Part shown: piece after piece, positions 1-13,505 of the stretch | Layout: every line of letters starts with the position of its first letter | Numbering within the stretch: the stretch's first letter is position 1 | Assembly: GCA_963693285.1 (NCBI GenBank) | Contig: OY848917.1 | Location: 17,035,245-17,099,244 of the forward strand | Source: Xestospongia muta | Lineage: Eukaryota > Porifera > Demospongiae > Haplosclerida > Petrosiidae | Reading direction: 5' to 3' | Length of the DNA stretch: 64,000 bases | Translations under genes and position numbers: made by a program | The notes under the pieces: generated by a model | What the model saw: only the letters and a program-made list of their open reading frames with translations | The model's database searches: none | What the model was told of the DNA's origin: nothing

Positions 1-1
1 A

Positions 2-173
2 TATAGTGAGCTTCAAAGTAACTTATTCATGATGACTTGATTTATCAACCACTCTTAATTGTTATTTATATACTTATTATAATAGTGGATGGCAATATTG
101 CATATTATATAGTGGGCTTCAAAGTAACTTATTCATGATGACTTCATTTATCAACCACGCTTAATTCTTATTT
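2..173. repeat. Imperfect direct duplication
   Basis: A block of about 65 bp beginning ATATAGTGAGCTTCAAAG (from position 2) recurs from about 109 as ATATAGTGGGCTTCAAAG with only a few substitutions. It lies in the intron just before the terminal exon at 189. It looks like a local tandem duplication with a period of about 107 bp. Confidence 0.8.
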
Positions 174-188
174 CTCTTTCATTTAAAG

Positions 189-332
189 GTTGAAATCCCC
201 ATACCACAAGGAAATGCTCCTGATCTTGATCTTACAAGTATGGATGCCGCCAGAAGAAAAGGTAGACGTGCTAAAGAGATGGTGAAATCACGAGGATGGA
301 AGGAATCTGTAGAAGCTTACAATCAGCTTTAG
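189..332 (+). CDS. Terminal exon of an upstream gene, product not recognised
   Basis: An acceptor (CTTTCATTTAAAG) is followed by 47 sense codons and TAG, all in one open frame. The encoded tail is hydrophilic: it starts VEIPIPQGNAPDLDL, passes through a basic stretch (ARRKGRRAKEM) and ends ESVEAYNQL. The exon starts in phase 0, so the rest of the gene lies to the left of the window. An AATAAA at 503-508 is a plausible polyadenylation signal. I do not recognise the family. The exon call rests on frame, splice site and composition. Confidence 0.6.
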   Translation, partial: VEIPIPQGNAPDLDLTSMDAARRKGRRAKEMVKSRGWKESVEAYNQL

Positions 333-798
333 AACTAGCAATATATTATATTATCCATATTATGAACCTATTAACTTTCACATACACATGTACATTATAT
401 TATGGTACTACATACTGAGTATAAAACCTTTCCTGTCTTCTAATTTATTATAATATTAATTTTTGTTCCCAATGTTGTTATAATAATACACTTCATTACT
501 TCAATAAAAAGACCTATTTTAGTTTGATACAAACAGATTGACAAGCAAATTTAAGTTTGATAATCAAACAAAAATAATCAATGCCTTTTAAATTCACATT
601 TTATCTGTAGTATATTATACAAAAATAATGAAGTACTAGCCATTTGTTTTCAAAAACATACAAATTATTCTTAGTAAATTATTTAAAAAATTTAACACAA
701 CATCAGCTAGTATATTGTATTGTATATTACCAATAATAATACAGTGATAAAGTAAAATCTCTTAGAGAAATAGTCATTTCAACTATAAGAAGAGAAAA
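333..798. other. Intergenic, convergent 3' ends
   Basis: AT-rich sequence between the tail of the left + strand gene and the stop codon of RFX-A on the - strand. It probably holds the 3' UTRs of both. No other structure was seen. Confidence 0.6.
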
Positions 799-2634
799 CT
801 ACCTAGTAAATGAATTTGAAGACACTTGTGTACCATACAATGATGGAGTCACTCCAGGTATATAGGAATAGCCTGGCATACTACCAGGTGTTGCTCCAGG
901 CATTTGAATACCTGTAGGAGCAAATGGTGTGTTCATTTGTGCCGTGGGTACTGTGGGTACAACAAACGGAGCGTATGGGTACATACTTGGAAACAGTGAC
1001 AAATTATTATTGGAGTTCGGAAGGGATAGAGATGATGTAGTTGCATTAGATGGTGTTGACGTTGATGCAAATGGAACATTTAAAGTTGTAAAACTGGGTA
1101 TATTGGGTATGTTAGGTGTAACCATGGTACCTGCTGAGTTAGACCGACCTAATGGAATTGACCCTGACCCTCGAGCAAGATCAGGTAAAATATTTTGCAA
1201 TGCAGACCCACCTTGTTGCAATGGCTGTCCTTGAGCCATTAGCTGTTGAGTTTGAGATCTAGTGAAACTAAAACCTTGATTAGTTGGAGGCAATTGATGA
1301 TTTGTTAAAGGTAAGCGTTGTGTATCTGCAGCAGGCAATCCAGGGGTACTACGAGTATTACGATGTAGGGCAGATATTTCATATGAGCTGCTGGTAGGTA
1401 GACAACCAAAACTAGAACCTTGTTGTAGACTTGGAGCAAGAATTGTTGATGTTTGAGTCAAAGGAAGAGAAACTATTGGATTACTTCTTAGTATTTGTTG
1501 TTGCTGTGATTGATGAGAATAGAATGACTGCATTTGTGTTGGGATCTGTTGTAAGGACTGCTGTTGTTGATAGCCGCTCATACTTACATCTTGGTCAGAC
1601 TGATGACGTTGTAGTCTGGTTGTATGATTGGCCATGTTCATTGGAGTCGAACGTAATGCATAGTTTTGTAAACTGGACTGTGATACAGATATGTTTGTAG
1701 AGGATGGAGGATGGTAGCTACGATTGAAATCAGTAGTTGTAGATGTTTTGGGTACAACCATGTTGACAGATCCAGTCAGATCAGAAGATTGTGAAGGCAT
1801 AAAACTATCAAGTAAATGTTGCTGACTAGTCAAATGTCCTGGTGGCGAGGGCACTATAGAATCAATGGATGGTGTATTAGAAATGAGAGGAGGTGTTGTG
1901 AAGGAAGTTCTTAGATTGGCTGGGGGTGTCATAGAATGAGAGCTAACAGGTGATGTAGTTGGTTCAGGCAGAGCAAATGAACTTAATGTGGGAAGTGTTA
2001 GACTTGGTAAATCAGCTATAGATGGTTGAGAAATTGACATGGTCATGGGCTCTATTGTTTCATGTGGTGGAGTTGTGGTTGAGAGGCGTGACAGAGATGT
2101 TGGCTGAGTTAATGGCATTGCTAACGTGACATTTTCAACTGGCGATGGGGTGGACCCTGATGATGATTGAGTCACAGACGATGAACGCATACGTCCATCA
2201 GCAATAGTAGAAGGGTACCCACCAAGGGTTTGTTTCTCTATAAAAATACCAAATAATCAACATACTTTATAAAATATAATTATACAAATGTACATGTAAC
2301 AGAATGTCTTACAATTCTTTCAGACTTGTGCATGCCTTTTCTAACAACTAATACTAAATTAAATAATAAAATGTAGCCTGTTTCCATGATGAGTACATGT
2401 ATGTAGTTCTAGTTATGAGGGGTCTATTATGTATACCTTTTTTCATTTGTTGTAGTCTATCAGAGTATACTTTCTCATCTTCTTTCTCAAGCTTTGACTC
2501 CAGTAGGTGAGTAATGTAGTCATCCATCAACATGTGAAGGAGAATCAAAAATCCTAGAGATATTATAAAAATTTAGTGTCACAATAGAGCCTCCATATAG
2601 ATAGACAAATAGATAGATAGATAGATAGATAGAT

Positions 2635-2670
<36 letters not shown>

Positions 2671-5600
2671 CAATTATTTGTTCATTCATTTAATGTTCAA
2701 TGTAATACTAACCAAAACTAGGAGCATTCTCCATTGTAAATTCTTGAAGAACTTTTGATGTGAAAAACTTCCATGTTAATATGAAAGCTTGACATGCTTC
2801 CTTCAATGGAGAATGATTTTCACGATAAGCCTACAAGAAAAAATAATATTGCACAGCTTTCATTTAAATGAACACATCAAATAACATGTTCTAAGAGGTG
2901 TTAGTTTGACTTTAAAACTAGCCTCACTTGTTGGATCATAATGATTATATGTAATTAGTCATATTACACTCAGTTCATGTTGAGAATGACCATTAACTCA
3001 AGTGTTATAACTTTGGCTAGGAATGAACTAGAAAGAAATCGTTTATAGCATTCTAAAGGCTTGAAAGTCTGCAAATTTTATCAAAAAAACTAAAACCCTA
3101 GCTGTTTAGGAAAGTTACAAACCAGAAATCTCATATAAAGTGAATAGCGTTTTTTGCATTCTATTATGACCTGACATCACACATAATTTGCATATCATTA
3201 ATAAACATTTGCCCAAGCATTCTACAGCTTCAGCAGAAAAGTTCAGAAACAGTTGAAAATACCTTTAACAGTAAAACTAGAATAGATTAAGAGACAGCGA
3301 CAAAGAACTACAAAAAGCTTCAATATAACTCACAAAATGTTTATAACTACAATGCCACACCCAAATAAGGTTGATGACATTGGTCATTACTGGAATTCCA
3401 CTAAACTGCAATCATTCACAAGATAAACAGCACACTAATCATGCAATGTCACAAGTCAATACTATCTATACCAGTATGTGTATTACCCATTGTCTTAAGA
3501 TATATGTACACATAAGCAATTGTTCTTACATGTTCTAACAGAGTGATGTATCTGTGCTCACCTTTACTACTGTGGCATTAACCATATCTTCAGCCCATAA
3601 CATAAAGTGTTCAAGATCAGTATGATCATTAAGTAAATTATCAAATTGGTCCAAGACTATATGATGTAAAAGAGTAATTAAGTAAACAGACAGCACATGG
3701 GGTGGAGCTAATGATAATATACCAGCTAAATATTGTTACATAATATTAATAATAATAGTTGTACAAAGTAGTTGTATACTGTACATTAAATGTTCTTTAT
3801 CAGCTATTTTAAATATGCAGTACACTTTTTACATTAGATGACACCAAACAGAACAATTCCAATACTACAATGTAAACGACTTATTTTTGTTTATAGATAG
3901 CTCACAGTAGCTACACATTAATACTTACATTGAGGTAATAACTGATGATATTCAACAGGCACTCTCAATGGATCAATAGCATATAATGTCTGCGTATATA
4001 CAACACTCATATCTAAGGATTCCCAGTCTTGTTTTAACTGCTCCAAACAATTACTATTTCGTAATTCACCACGAGCAACCTATATGGATTAGAATACATA
4101 TCTTATCTTATTGCTAAGAGATTATAACACGAATACTACAGAACATAGGGCTAATTATAGTTCCCATCAAAGAACATATCAAGACAATCTTCTATTTCAT
4201 TATGAAGGCTTTAGGATGAGAACTACAACTATTTTATAACTCTATGTCACTCAAGTCTCTATAGAACAGTTCATATCATACATATACAATTAAGAGTGAT
4301 TTATAACATGAATTAATAATAGCCAACCTGTGCTAGTTTAGTTAGTGATGTTTGCCTTCTTAATCCATTAACAAATCCTTCAGTCACTGTAAAAATAAAA
4401 TATATTAATAACAACATGACTACTTGTGATACCAGAAGCTTATAACCTGAACCACTGAGATCATAGGTCAAAAAATAAACACTACAAATTAGAGGTAATA
4501 TAATAGATGAGCAAACAGATCTGATTGTCTGGTTTAGTTACTGTATCAATTTCATTGACAAGGTAGCCCACATACTCATAGGAACTATAACCAATTAATA
4601 TTACATATTGTATTCTAACATTGTAATATAATGACAATAATAGGATCAATATTAGAGTTGAACTAAACAAAATACCTTTATATTTAGCTTCCTGTAATGA
4701 CTCTGGTAGACCTTTCAAAGCCACTTCCATCCACTGACGTAGCAAATCAGAAAACTTTCGGATTTCCCCAGCAAGACTATCAAGAAACAAAATTCAATAT
4801 ATAATTCAGTACTGAATAAGCAGAGATTAAGATTAGATATAATAATTATAGGGAATAAGATTAATTACATTACCTACATCATTACAGGGAATAAAATAAA
4901 TTGCATTACCTGTAATAATTAAGTAATACTTTATATACAATGCAAATCAGTGTATATTATATGCACATATAAATACAGTTCATTGTATTGTCATGCGTGT
5001 AGCTCACCTGTCTGGTAAGTTTTGTAAAGGTGATGTTATAAGGACATTACTGATCACTCTATAAAGTAATGTGTCACAATGAGCTACTAGATCTACCACT
5101 ACATCACTGGCTAGTACAGGTAACATATGGGATGGCATCCCCTGCCAAAAGTGTAGGAGAAAACTTTCCACCTGTAAACAATTAGAGATAGTAATATCAG
5201 CATACAGAACTAAGACAAATGTATTACACCTGTGTTTAGTCACATAGAGCCAAATTCCATGAAATAAGAGTGGGAAAGGTATGTATGTCTTAGGACATCT
5301 AGCAATACTATTTGATCAATTAAAAACACTCTACTTAGAAACAAATTGTAACAAGTATACATTCCACACATTTGTAATCAATAGAGGAAACTGCGCACAC
5401 AATAAGAAATTTGTCTGCTAAATTGTAAACTTACTTCTGTGAAATTTGCTCTCACAACACTATCAAGAATACGCTGACAATGAGCTCTGTACATGACCAT
5501 AAAAGTTTTTAACTAAACAATAGAAAGGGATAATAATAATGTAACACTCATCTCTGTTGGGAGCATTACATTTACACTAACTGTAACTATCATACTTTGT

Positions 5601-8600
5601 CAAGAGGAATTTTATCAGAGAGAGTCATTGAGTTCACATCAGGAAAAGGAGGAAGAACAGCACTTGGTTTCTCATGATAAGTAGCCTAAAATAAGACCAA
5701 TAGTGTTAAATATATTGTCAAACATATATAGACTTTGTACGTGATGTGAATGTCCATTCTCCTACCTTTCTGGTATCTTGAGGTTTCTTTGAATTTCTAT
5801 AAAATATATATCAATTAGTAATGACCTCACATGCAAACAGAGTTAACACAATACATGTATTGTACTTCAGTATTAAATTGATGAAACACACACACACACA
5901 TATATATATCTCACCCTGCATTCAATCTTTCCACATAGTCTGGTGTATAATATCTTGATGATGGTTTAATGCCCAAACCATAATAATGATACCTACAGAG
6001 ACAAAGGACAAAACTGCATGTAATATAGCCCTCTCTCAAATGTATTTAACGATATAATGAAATTAATCCTTAATTTAATGTAGTAAAAGTGATGTTTATG
6101 TTAAATAGATAGTACTACATGTAGTTACACTACATTACCTTTGAAAAGTTACTACAATTATTCTAATTATCTAATATACTCAAGACAGAAATAATTTTTA
6201 TGTCTCATAAATTAGAACAAGAACAACACATTACCCAAAATACATGTAGTATAACTCTATAGTTTATACAGTAACAAAATATATTGTAATAACTACACAC
6301 TGTATAAGTACATGATTTGTAGTATAGAAAATGACTTCAAGGAACTAGAAATAATGAGTACACAGTAAATGTACATAGCAATCATATCAAACATAACCAA
6401 TCAATGAGAAGTGCTAAAATGTTTCCAAGTATTATAGTTACTATCAAAATGTTCTGAGAACAATAAATATTAAACTAATAGAGGCTTCCATTCCTAGAAG
6501 CTAAATATCCATACAAAGCTAAGAAGAAAAGTCATTCAAAAATTGCTTTATAACATGCATTAAAGTTGACTCTAGAATTGACTGGATTATCAGACATACT
6601 TTGTATACCAGGCAGTCTTAGGATTGTTTTTAAATCACTTGTTATTTATGTGTATTGTTATAATTATGTGACTTTTGAACATGATCATCTATATAAAACC
6701 ATGAACATTGATCACCAATGTACAACACAATCAATGAATTCAATTAACATATTATCAAATGACCCAATCTTGTCACTACTAAATCCCCTCAAAATCACAA
6801 TCAAAATCACAATCTATTGTTGTGTTTTTAACAAACGTTGCATATTAACATTGTTTACTAACATACATACACATATCATACTGTCACTACACACATTATT
6901 ATATTACCATGACAACAATATGAAGTATGACAAACATGTAAATGAGTTGCTATCACAACATATCCCATTAACATCAAATAAGGTTATCAATAATCACCAT
7001 TGTTTAATGATAATAAACCAATCAACTAACACATATAGATCTTCCCATACTCCTAAACGGTCATTAGTTCATCACATTATCCATACAGGGCCTAATACAA
7101 GATTCAGCCTCAAACAATAAACAAACTACATTCAACTCAAGCGCTACAAATCTCCTTGGATACTAACAAGATCTATCGATAAACAACAACAACAACAGAG
7201 ACATTATATGCTCCATTGTGTATAATACAAAATATTTGTATGTATGATAAACACAGCTATTAAAGAACAAAATACATTCCAACAAGTATTCTCCTTCATG
7301 CATTAAATTACATAATGCATATGACATGTACAAATACAAACAGTAATAACAAGGTTAAAAGATAACAAAGAACATTGTCTTGTTCTAATTAAAGTTCAAT
7401 ATTCCTATTGAAGCCAACAGCTTGTTTGATAAATAATTCAGAAAGGAAGTACTTTCAAGCTTTCTTTACTACAAACTACTCTTACAGTCAAAACATTATA
7501 TCACATCAGATATGAAGTTATATATGTACTATTAAGTTTGGTGATATAATCTACAATGGAATGTAATATGAGAAATTACAGTGAAATTTAAAACAATCCA
7601 AAGAACTGTTAGTCCTATCATATCACAATTATTTTTAAGAGGATAGCAGCAATATCATATAAGGAATTTAGAAATTTAATTATAGGGGCTTCCTAGAGTT
7701 ATTAGTCTTAGACAATATTGATGAACAAAGTGAAGTGCTCTCTCTCTCTCTCACACACACACATACTTACTTAGACTGTCCTCTTGTTCCTAGTCTCCTA
7801 GTGGTTACTGTTGGAAATTGTTGTCTAATTATCTATAAGGAAAAAAATAAGAATAAACAATAATTATATGTATACTGTTTAAGTACATGTACATAGTGTA
7901 TATACATGTATATGTAAACCTCACCTTTCCAAAGCTGGCAGCATTGACAGGTTGAATGCATTCTCTCTGACAGAAATCAGAGTAATGCTCATATATTGAA
8001 CTTCTAGGAATGCAAATACCATCTTCTAAGTGGTAGTTTTGATCAAGCCTTTAAAATGATAAGAGTCAGTATAACAGTTACCTTGAATGAAGTCAACAAA
8101 AATATGTACCTGACTAGCCTTAGTAGACTACTACTACTATTATAGTAAAGAACAGTTTTTAGATTATAATTCTAATATTCTACACTATAGCCAGTGACAG
8201 TCTTAAACTCAATGTTCAATGCTTATGTGTTCATTATTAAATTACAACAGTTTATGATCTAATAGCTAAGGCTTAAAAGTACAAATGTACTTTAATATTA
8301 CTGAGTGAAAGTCCAATAGAGTTGGGTCATCTTTGCACAATGCTGCCTACACATTCAAATCATTTTTTAAGTAATAAAAACAGTTACTTAGCAACATAGC
8401 ATTGTTGTGGTTCCAATGACAAATGACATCAATTAACACCCATATATTATAATACATTAATTAGTATTACAAGTGAATAAGAACAGTCACTATGATAGAA
8501 TTATAAACTGAAAATATGCTATTGCAAAAGTTCAATCTGAAGCTTAGTCATTCTACCTGAACCATTAGTGCATTTAGTATGGACTGACTTGCAGTTCTAA

Positions 8601-11600
8601 TTATGGCTCAGGAGGTGAGATTATACATGTCCAGGTTTGCCATCAGAATACTTATAAGATCTTAGAGGACTATCAATAATCCCATTGTCTCATAATCCCA
8701 CAGTGACACATTTAGGGTTTAGGGTTCAGAATACCTACAGGAAGATCCTTTCCTGTCCATAATCATACAGTCCCATATCATATAGAATGATATGAGATGT
8801 GGGTATAGGATTTCATGGAATTCTTATGGCAAATCTGGACAATACTGTCAATTTTACAGCTTCGTTCCACAATAAGGAAATGGGGATTTTATAGTAGACA
8901 TATGGTTAATAGCAAACCAGTATAAATAGCAAGATTTCAGATAAGCATCTTTTACACAATAGCATTATCATAGAATAACAGTATCAACAAGTTGTCTATA
9001 AGCTTCATCATACAAGCACATGCACTACATATCGATACCATAGACACACTCATTTTATATAAATAATAAAGAGAGAACGTCTTTCTTACCACTCTATTGT
9101 AGCATGTGTAGAATGAGGTCTCAAAGTTTCACTATTTCTTGCTGAATATTGATAACTATCAGATATATCTAAGGAAAAAAATGAGCATAAGATTTAAACA
9201 CACCATTACAATAATATGTCCAATGTTTACATTGATAAGGGTATTAAAAGAACAGTTACAAATACACACATGTACACACTAGTTGCTGGGCAACAATTAA
9301 GTGTATCCATAGTGGCACACTCAAGGGAATTTCCCAAACTATCACTTCAAGAGGAAGACCTTTCTATATCTATAAATTCTGTTAATTATTAGTTATCTAA
9401 ATATATACCAGTTATATAAACAGGAGTAGCAGAAAGGAGACTGAGTTGTAGAGATACTCCCAAAGAACTATAAGTCTATCTACATCAGTGTCTCCAGCCA
9501 CTGGGGAACATCTTAATAAATATTATGATTATATACCACATCAACTAATTACTAATATAGTATATAATAAATGATTTAACACCAGGGTACACACCCTGAG
9601 TAAACCACTTGCACTATCATGTATTCAATATACATTATAATATATGGGTGTACCATATAAAATGAACTCTTACACTGACTTCACACTACTGTGGTTGATG
9701 TACATGTAGATTTATATATACTATGTTATAAAAAGTAAACTGTGTACATTTGTACTTGAGATCACAAAGACCATTGACACATACCAATGGTAATCATAAT
9801 AAACCACATGACAAGTGTTGATTAAACCACTAGGTCCACTACTACCTTTAATTCCATGAAACAGAGGCATAGGATATTATCTCATCTCCAAGAATTTCCA
9901 GCAAACTCCTATTTATATACACACATCTTTATTTAAAGAAGACTTACTGGCTGAACTCAAAAGAGTTACTAAGCTACAAGTTATCATTATAAAGTATTCG
10001 ATTGCTTTCATTCATATGATCTAATGTGATAAATCATAATTCCAACAAATCATGCATAATTCATGACCAACATAGGTAACACTAGCGCACCACTATATGG
10101 TAAAGTTGCAAAGGCTGTGACAGACTTCTGTCTCCTAATCTGTTTCTTAGCAACAAGAGAGCTGCGCTGTCTGATAGTAAAAGTTATGAATATTCATAAG
10201 GATGTATATCTGTGTTTCCTAATAGGTTTTATGCACGCTGAACAATAGCGTCACTATATGGTAAAGTAGCAAAGGAGGTGACAGACTTCTGTCTCCTAAT
10301 TTGTCTCCTAGAAACAGAAGAACTGTACCGTAGGCTAGAATGTTATGAATATTCATGAATGGTGGATATATTGTTAGATTTAATGCAAATATATGACAGA
10401 CTGAAGTCTCCTGTTTCCAAGCAACAAGATGACACCAGCCGGCACGATAGATGTTATAGTAGGAGTGACAGAAACCTATTTGTGGTTGACTACAAGCAAA
10501 ATGCTAATTATACTGTCGGAATATTACAAAGAGAGATTATTGTAACCACATAAAGAAAGTATTTAGCAGCATAGTCCATGGGATAGCTTAATGAGACACA
10601 CAATGATATGTGCATATAATTATCATAAACATAACTTTGAATTAACTATGCATTTAAAGCCTCTTACAAGATATACTATATTAACTTAGTTCATCACTTA
10701 TATTAATCATTTTTATCTTGCCTTTCACAATAACTCTTGTCTACTAAATTTTACTTCATTTTATTTCACTCTGATTACAAACATTTCAATGTAGCAACAA
10801 ATAAAACTATTCAATATCAAGGACAACATCAAAAAAATGAAACATTAAGAATATAAAGAGAAATGTTAAAATATCTTCTAGAGCTAGACACATTAGAATA
10901 ACCAGTCTACAAAGAGCTTTTAAACAATAGTCATCAAAACTAAGTTCTTTCATGTACCAACCAACACTAGCAATTAAGAAGTCTTCACATGCACCATGTC
11001 CAAGATCTTAGAATTATTTGAGATTAAAGAGTGATAATACTTTGATGTGTGGGTTGACATGTGTGTGCATGACCACTGTCTCCGGCTTCTTTTCCAACAA
11101 TAGATAATGAAAAATTCTTTACATTCAGCATGACAAGGTTTCCGTGCTGTTTTCAAACAATGCAGTGATTTGTATTAAAAGAAACAGCCGAAACTACAGC
11201 TGCAGATGATATCACCTAATACACACAATGTTTTCACCAGCAAATGTAATTTGTTTAATAACTAATTATGCAATATCACAATGCTTTAATCTATATCCAA
11301 ATCCCAAGAAAAAGGTAAGAATAAAACACAGCCCACAAATTACTACATTTGTACATCTATTTACACAAACAGTAAGGTGTCACTAGAAACAAGAGTGGTA
11401 GTGATCTCATTTAATCATCATTAACACCTAGACAATTGATACCTCCAAGAAAAACCAGATGAAAACATTAACACTCTCTGTGTTACATAATATTATCATA
11501 GTCAACTTAGACACTACATATGGTAAGTCATCACATATAATGTACACATAACATCCATATCTAAGATGTGATGGACACAGCACATGTTTCACACATGCAA

Positions 11601-13449
11601 CAAAACTATGTACAATCACTTGTATACAAGAATTGGTACATTCAATTTACACAACTTTGATTATAGTCACTACTATTATAGCTTGTGTAGTAAACAGTAC
11701 AAGCTGAATTATTCGCAAGATCAAAGTCAGGACTATTAATCATTTATCTAATGCATCATCTTTCTGTAACTTACCGTTCTCTAGTACAGTTTCCTACACT
11801 ACACTAACACAATTTTGATAGTGACATAACAATTAAGTAACATAAATAATACTTGTATAGTTGTACCTGTAATGTACATGCTAATAAGCTAATACTATTA
11901 CTACTAAATTATAACGTGTATTTTGTTGATTCATCAACTATGACTACTCTCCACAATTAGAAACATTTCTTTGAAAGAGTTGTATACTACTTTGTACAAA
12001 TACAGTACATATTGAAAGACAAGATAATCCTGGGTATTGTACATGTAATCCCTTCTTAATAAGTCTCGCAAATAAACCATATCAATTACATTAGTGTCCT
12101 AATGGCATTGAAACTGAGCATAGGACTGGTAATTACTCAAATGACATACATTTATTCTCTTCATTGAGAGAACAGATTAGAGTATCTCATTACAATACAA
12201 TGTTATTACTATTACTATTGTCTAGAGTCAAATCATACAGTTTTCTGTTTGTAAACAGAGAAAAGGAGAAAAGAGTGGCATTACGTTATAAATAACATGT
12301 AAATTGTTCTTAAGTGATGTTGGTGTCATAACAACCACTAAGACTTACTAAAAATATCAAAGACTTAAGTGGTGACAGTTTAGTTGTGATATAGCTAAGA
12401 AGTATTTTATCATGTTTAAATCAGTAAATGTTTTGATTAATTAAACTATTAGTGATAAGAGTTAAAGTCATTGGCTGTGATGTGTGCATCTAATGATGTG
12501 GTATCAAACGATTCTGATAAAGACACGACTACATGTCACTTTCTACTGGAAAGGAAGAAAAACAACTATTGTTTTTCATACAGTATGAACCATTTATACA
12601 TCAATGAGCCAGACATACAAATATTAACGATGTGTGATTTATGTCAACTGATGTTAGGATATAATATCATAACGATATTAAAAGGATATTATTAATCAAA
12701 TATGATTATTTATTTGTGAGGTCAAAAGGTTACATCATATGGTAGCACCAATATAACTATTCAGAATGCTGACATAACTGAAAGGAAGGGAGCATTATGT
12801 TTTCATCAGAAAGGAAATATAAGCCTTATCCTAAAAGCAGAGTGCTTCTTTGTCAAAGACACTCTAGTGTAATATAAATATTTGTATATCATCAATGGGA
12901 TTAAAAGATAGAAAAACAAACTAAAATTAGCATTAATTATAGTAAAGGAGATAACATCAAAATCATGAAACTTTACGACAGTTGTTAAAGTTATAAGGTG
13001 TAAATTAAGCTAATAGCTACTAACAATACAACATAGTCACTTGCAATAGTACTCATTTTAGCATTGAAGATAAACCCTGACTAATAAAGTCAAACTATGA
13101 GTAGTGTCCTCTACACACACTTCTCATCAGATCACCAAACACGATAGAAAATGCTATTGTTAAAACAACACACACAAAAAAACACTTTACCTTCCAATAA
13201 GGACTCAGTCGTCTCACCTTCCGCCCGTTGCCCAGGGTAGCAATCCATGTTCTTTTGGCACGAAAATGGACACAACGTGGTTCACAGGAACGGTCGCCAG
13301 TAATGTTCACAGATACTATGGTCAGTTGTAGTCAACCTCTGTACTAATGAGCTTTTATACCACTTGAAGACACGTTTAGGCTTCCTAGAACTTTGTCACA
13401 TCGTCAATTTAGCTCAAAAACGCTGTAACTCACTCATGATGACGGACAT
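799..13449 (-). CDS. RFX-A: RFX4/6-type winged-helix transcription factor, 16 coding exons, 933 aa
   Basis: Coding exons (high to low coordinate): 13449-13434, 9168-9090, 8048-7925, 7832-7771, 5992-5915, 5796-5766, 5685-5596, 5512-5435, 5171-5008, 4776-4676, 4386-4328, 4079-3929, 3656-3562, 2830-2713, 2553-2437, 2237-799. All junctions are GT-AG and phases agree throughout. The RFX DNA-binding domain spans about residues 25-105, from [16 protein letters not shown] through [11 protein letters not shown] and [15 protein letters not shown] to [16 protein letters not shown], the family signature that binds X-box DNA. The RFX B/C and dimerisation regions follow ([41 protein letters not shown]). 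These motifs are closest to vertebrate RFX4/RFX6 by memory. Residues 455-933 are one exon of Ser/Thr/Pro/Gln-rich, probably disordered sequence. RFX factors act in the nucleus, often on ciliary genes. The 16-nt first coding exon (ATG at 13449) is chosen because its donor (A|GTGAGT) leaves phase 1 as exon 2 needs; it is the weakest part, with a 4.3-kb intron behind it. Confidence 0.93.
2597..2668. repeat. Compound microsatellite in RFX-A intron
   Basis: A GATA tetranucleotide run passes into (AC)n and then (AT)n. It lies in the intron between the exons ending at 2553 and 2713. It is ordinary simple sequence. Confidence 0.9.
8628..8841. mobile_element. Possible MITE (21-bp terminal inverted repeats)
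   Basis: The left end TGTCCAGGTTTGCCATCAGA (8628 on) and the reverse complement of the right end (8821-8841) agree at 19 of 21 positions. The element is about 214 bp, has no coding capacity and lies in RFX-A intron 2. No clear target-site duplication was identified. This pattern is typical of a non-autonomous DNA transposon remnant, but the family is unknown. Confidence 0.5.
10142..10154. promoter_or_regulatory. X-box-like RFX site, copy 1
   Basis: GTTTCTTAGCAAC: a perfect right half-site (AGCAAC), a 1-nt spacer, and a left half-site with one mismatch to GTHNCC. It is a candidate RFX-binding site inside an RFX gene intron. Function is inferred only. Confidence 0.4.
10303..10315. promoter_or_regulatory. 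X-box-like RFX site, copy 2
   Basis: GTCTCCTAGAAAC fits GTHNCC-N1-RGHAAC fully. It occupies the same place in the second module copy as the site at 10142 does in the first. Confidence 0.4.
10413..10425. promoter_or_regulatory. X-box-like RFX site, copy 3
   Basis: GTTTCCAAGCAAC fits GTHNCC-N1-RGYAAC fully. It is the best of the three sites and lies in the degenerate third module copy. Confidence 0.45.
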
Positions 13450-13505
13450 TTTATGCTGTAACCTACGCAACCATTTCTAAGGTAACGACCGGAAGCGCAA
13501 TGGAA
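13450..13505 (-). promoter_or_regulatory. Probable RFX-A promoter / 5' UTR
   Basis: Immediately upstream of the proposed ATG the - strand reads CCATTGCGCTTCCGGTCG. This contains an ETS-type CTTCCGG core in a local GC-richer patch. The transcription start was not determined. Confidence 0.4.

Larger units (their letters stand above)
10091..10430. repeat. Tandem ~161-bp module in RFX-A intron 1
   Basis: Copy 1 starts at 10091 and copy 2 at 10252, both with CACTATATGGTAAAGT, then a shared GACAGACTTCTGTCTCCTAA block, then an X-box-like element. Each copy continues to an ATGAATATTCAT palindrome. In copy 1 this is extended to the 16-bp TTATGAATATTCATAA at 10184-10199; copy 2 has it at 10345-10356. 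A degenerate third copy of the central part lies at about 10394-10430. The copies sit in the long first intron of RFX-A. Confidence 0.75.

Noticed and set aside
3334..3405. In-phase 72-nt minus-strand segment with AG and GT borders, a possible cassette exon of RFX-A
   Set aside because: RFX-B and the RFX family have no counterpart between the flanking exons, and the encoded 24 residues look random. Direct joining of 3562 to 2830 gives the expected protein. It could still be a rare alternative exon.
6566..7120. 184-codon open frame on + within RFX-A
   Set aside because: It lies in an RFX-A intron, starts without a proper ATG, and has AT-driven composition (many H, I, N, Y, T) with no domain pattern.
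8710..8730. TTTAGGGTTTAGGG, telomere-like
   Set aside because: Only two units inside a MITE-like element; no array, so it is not a telomeric insertion.
12471..12695. 74-codon + strand frame in RFX-A intron 1
   Set aside because: No splice context, no domain pattern, and antisense to a large intron; likely chance.
13220..13245. GTTGCCCAGGGTAGCAA near the RFX-A start as an X-box
   Set aside because: The right half-site does not fit RGYAAC at an allowed spacing; only a half match.
13095..13310. Minus-strand frame starting [13 protein letters not shown] as first exon of RFX-A
   Set aside because: Its donor (GGAAG|GTAAAG) leaves phase 0, which does not fit the phase needed by the next exon. The 13434-13449 exon fits. 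It could be 5' UTR or an alternative transcript.
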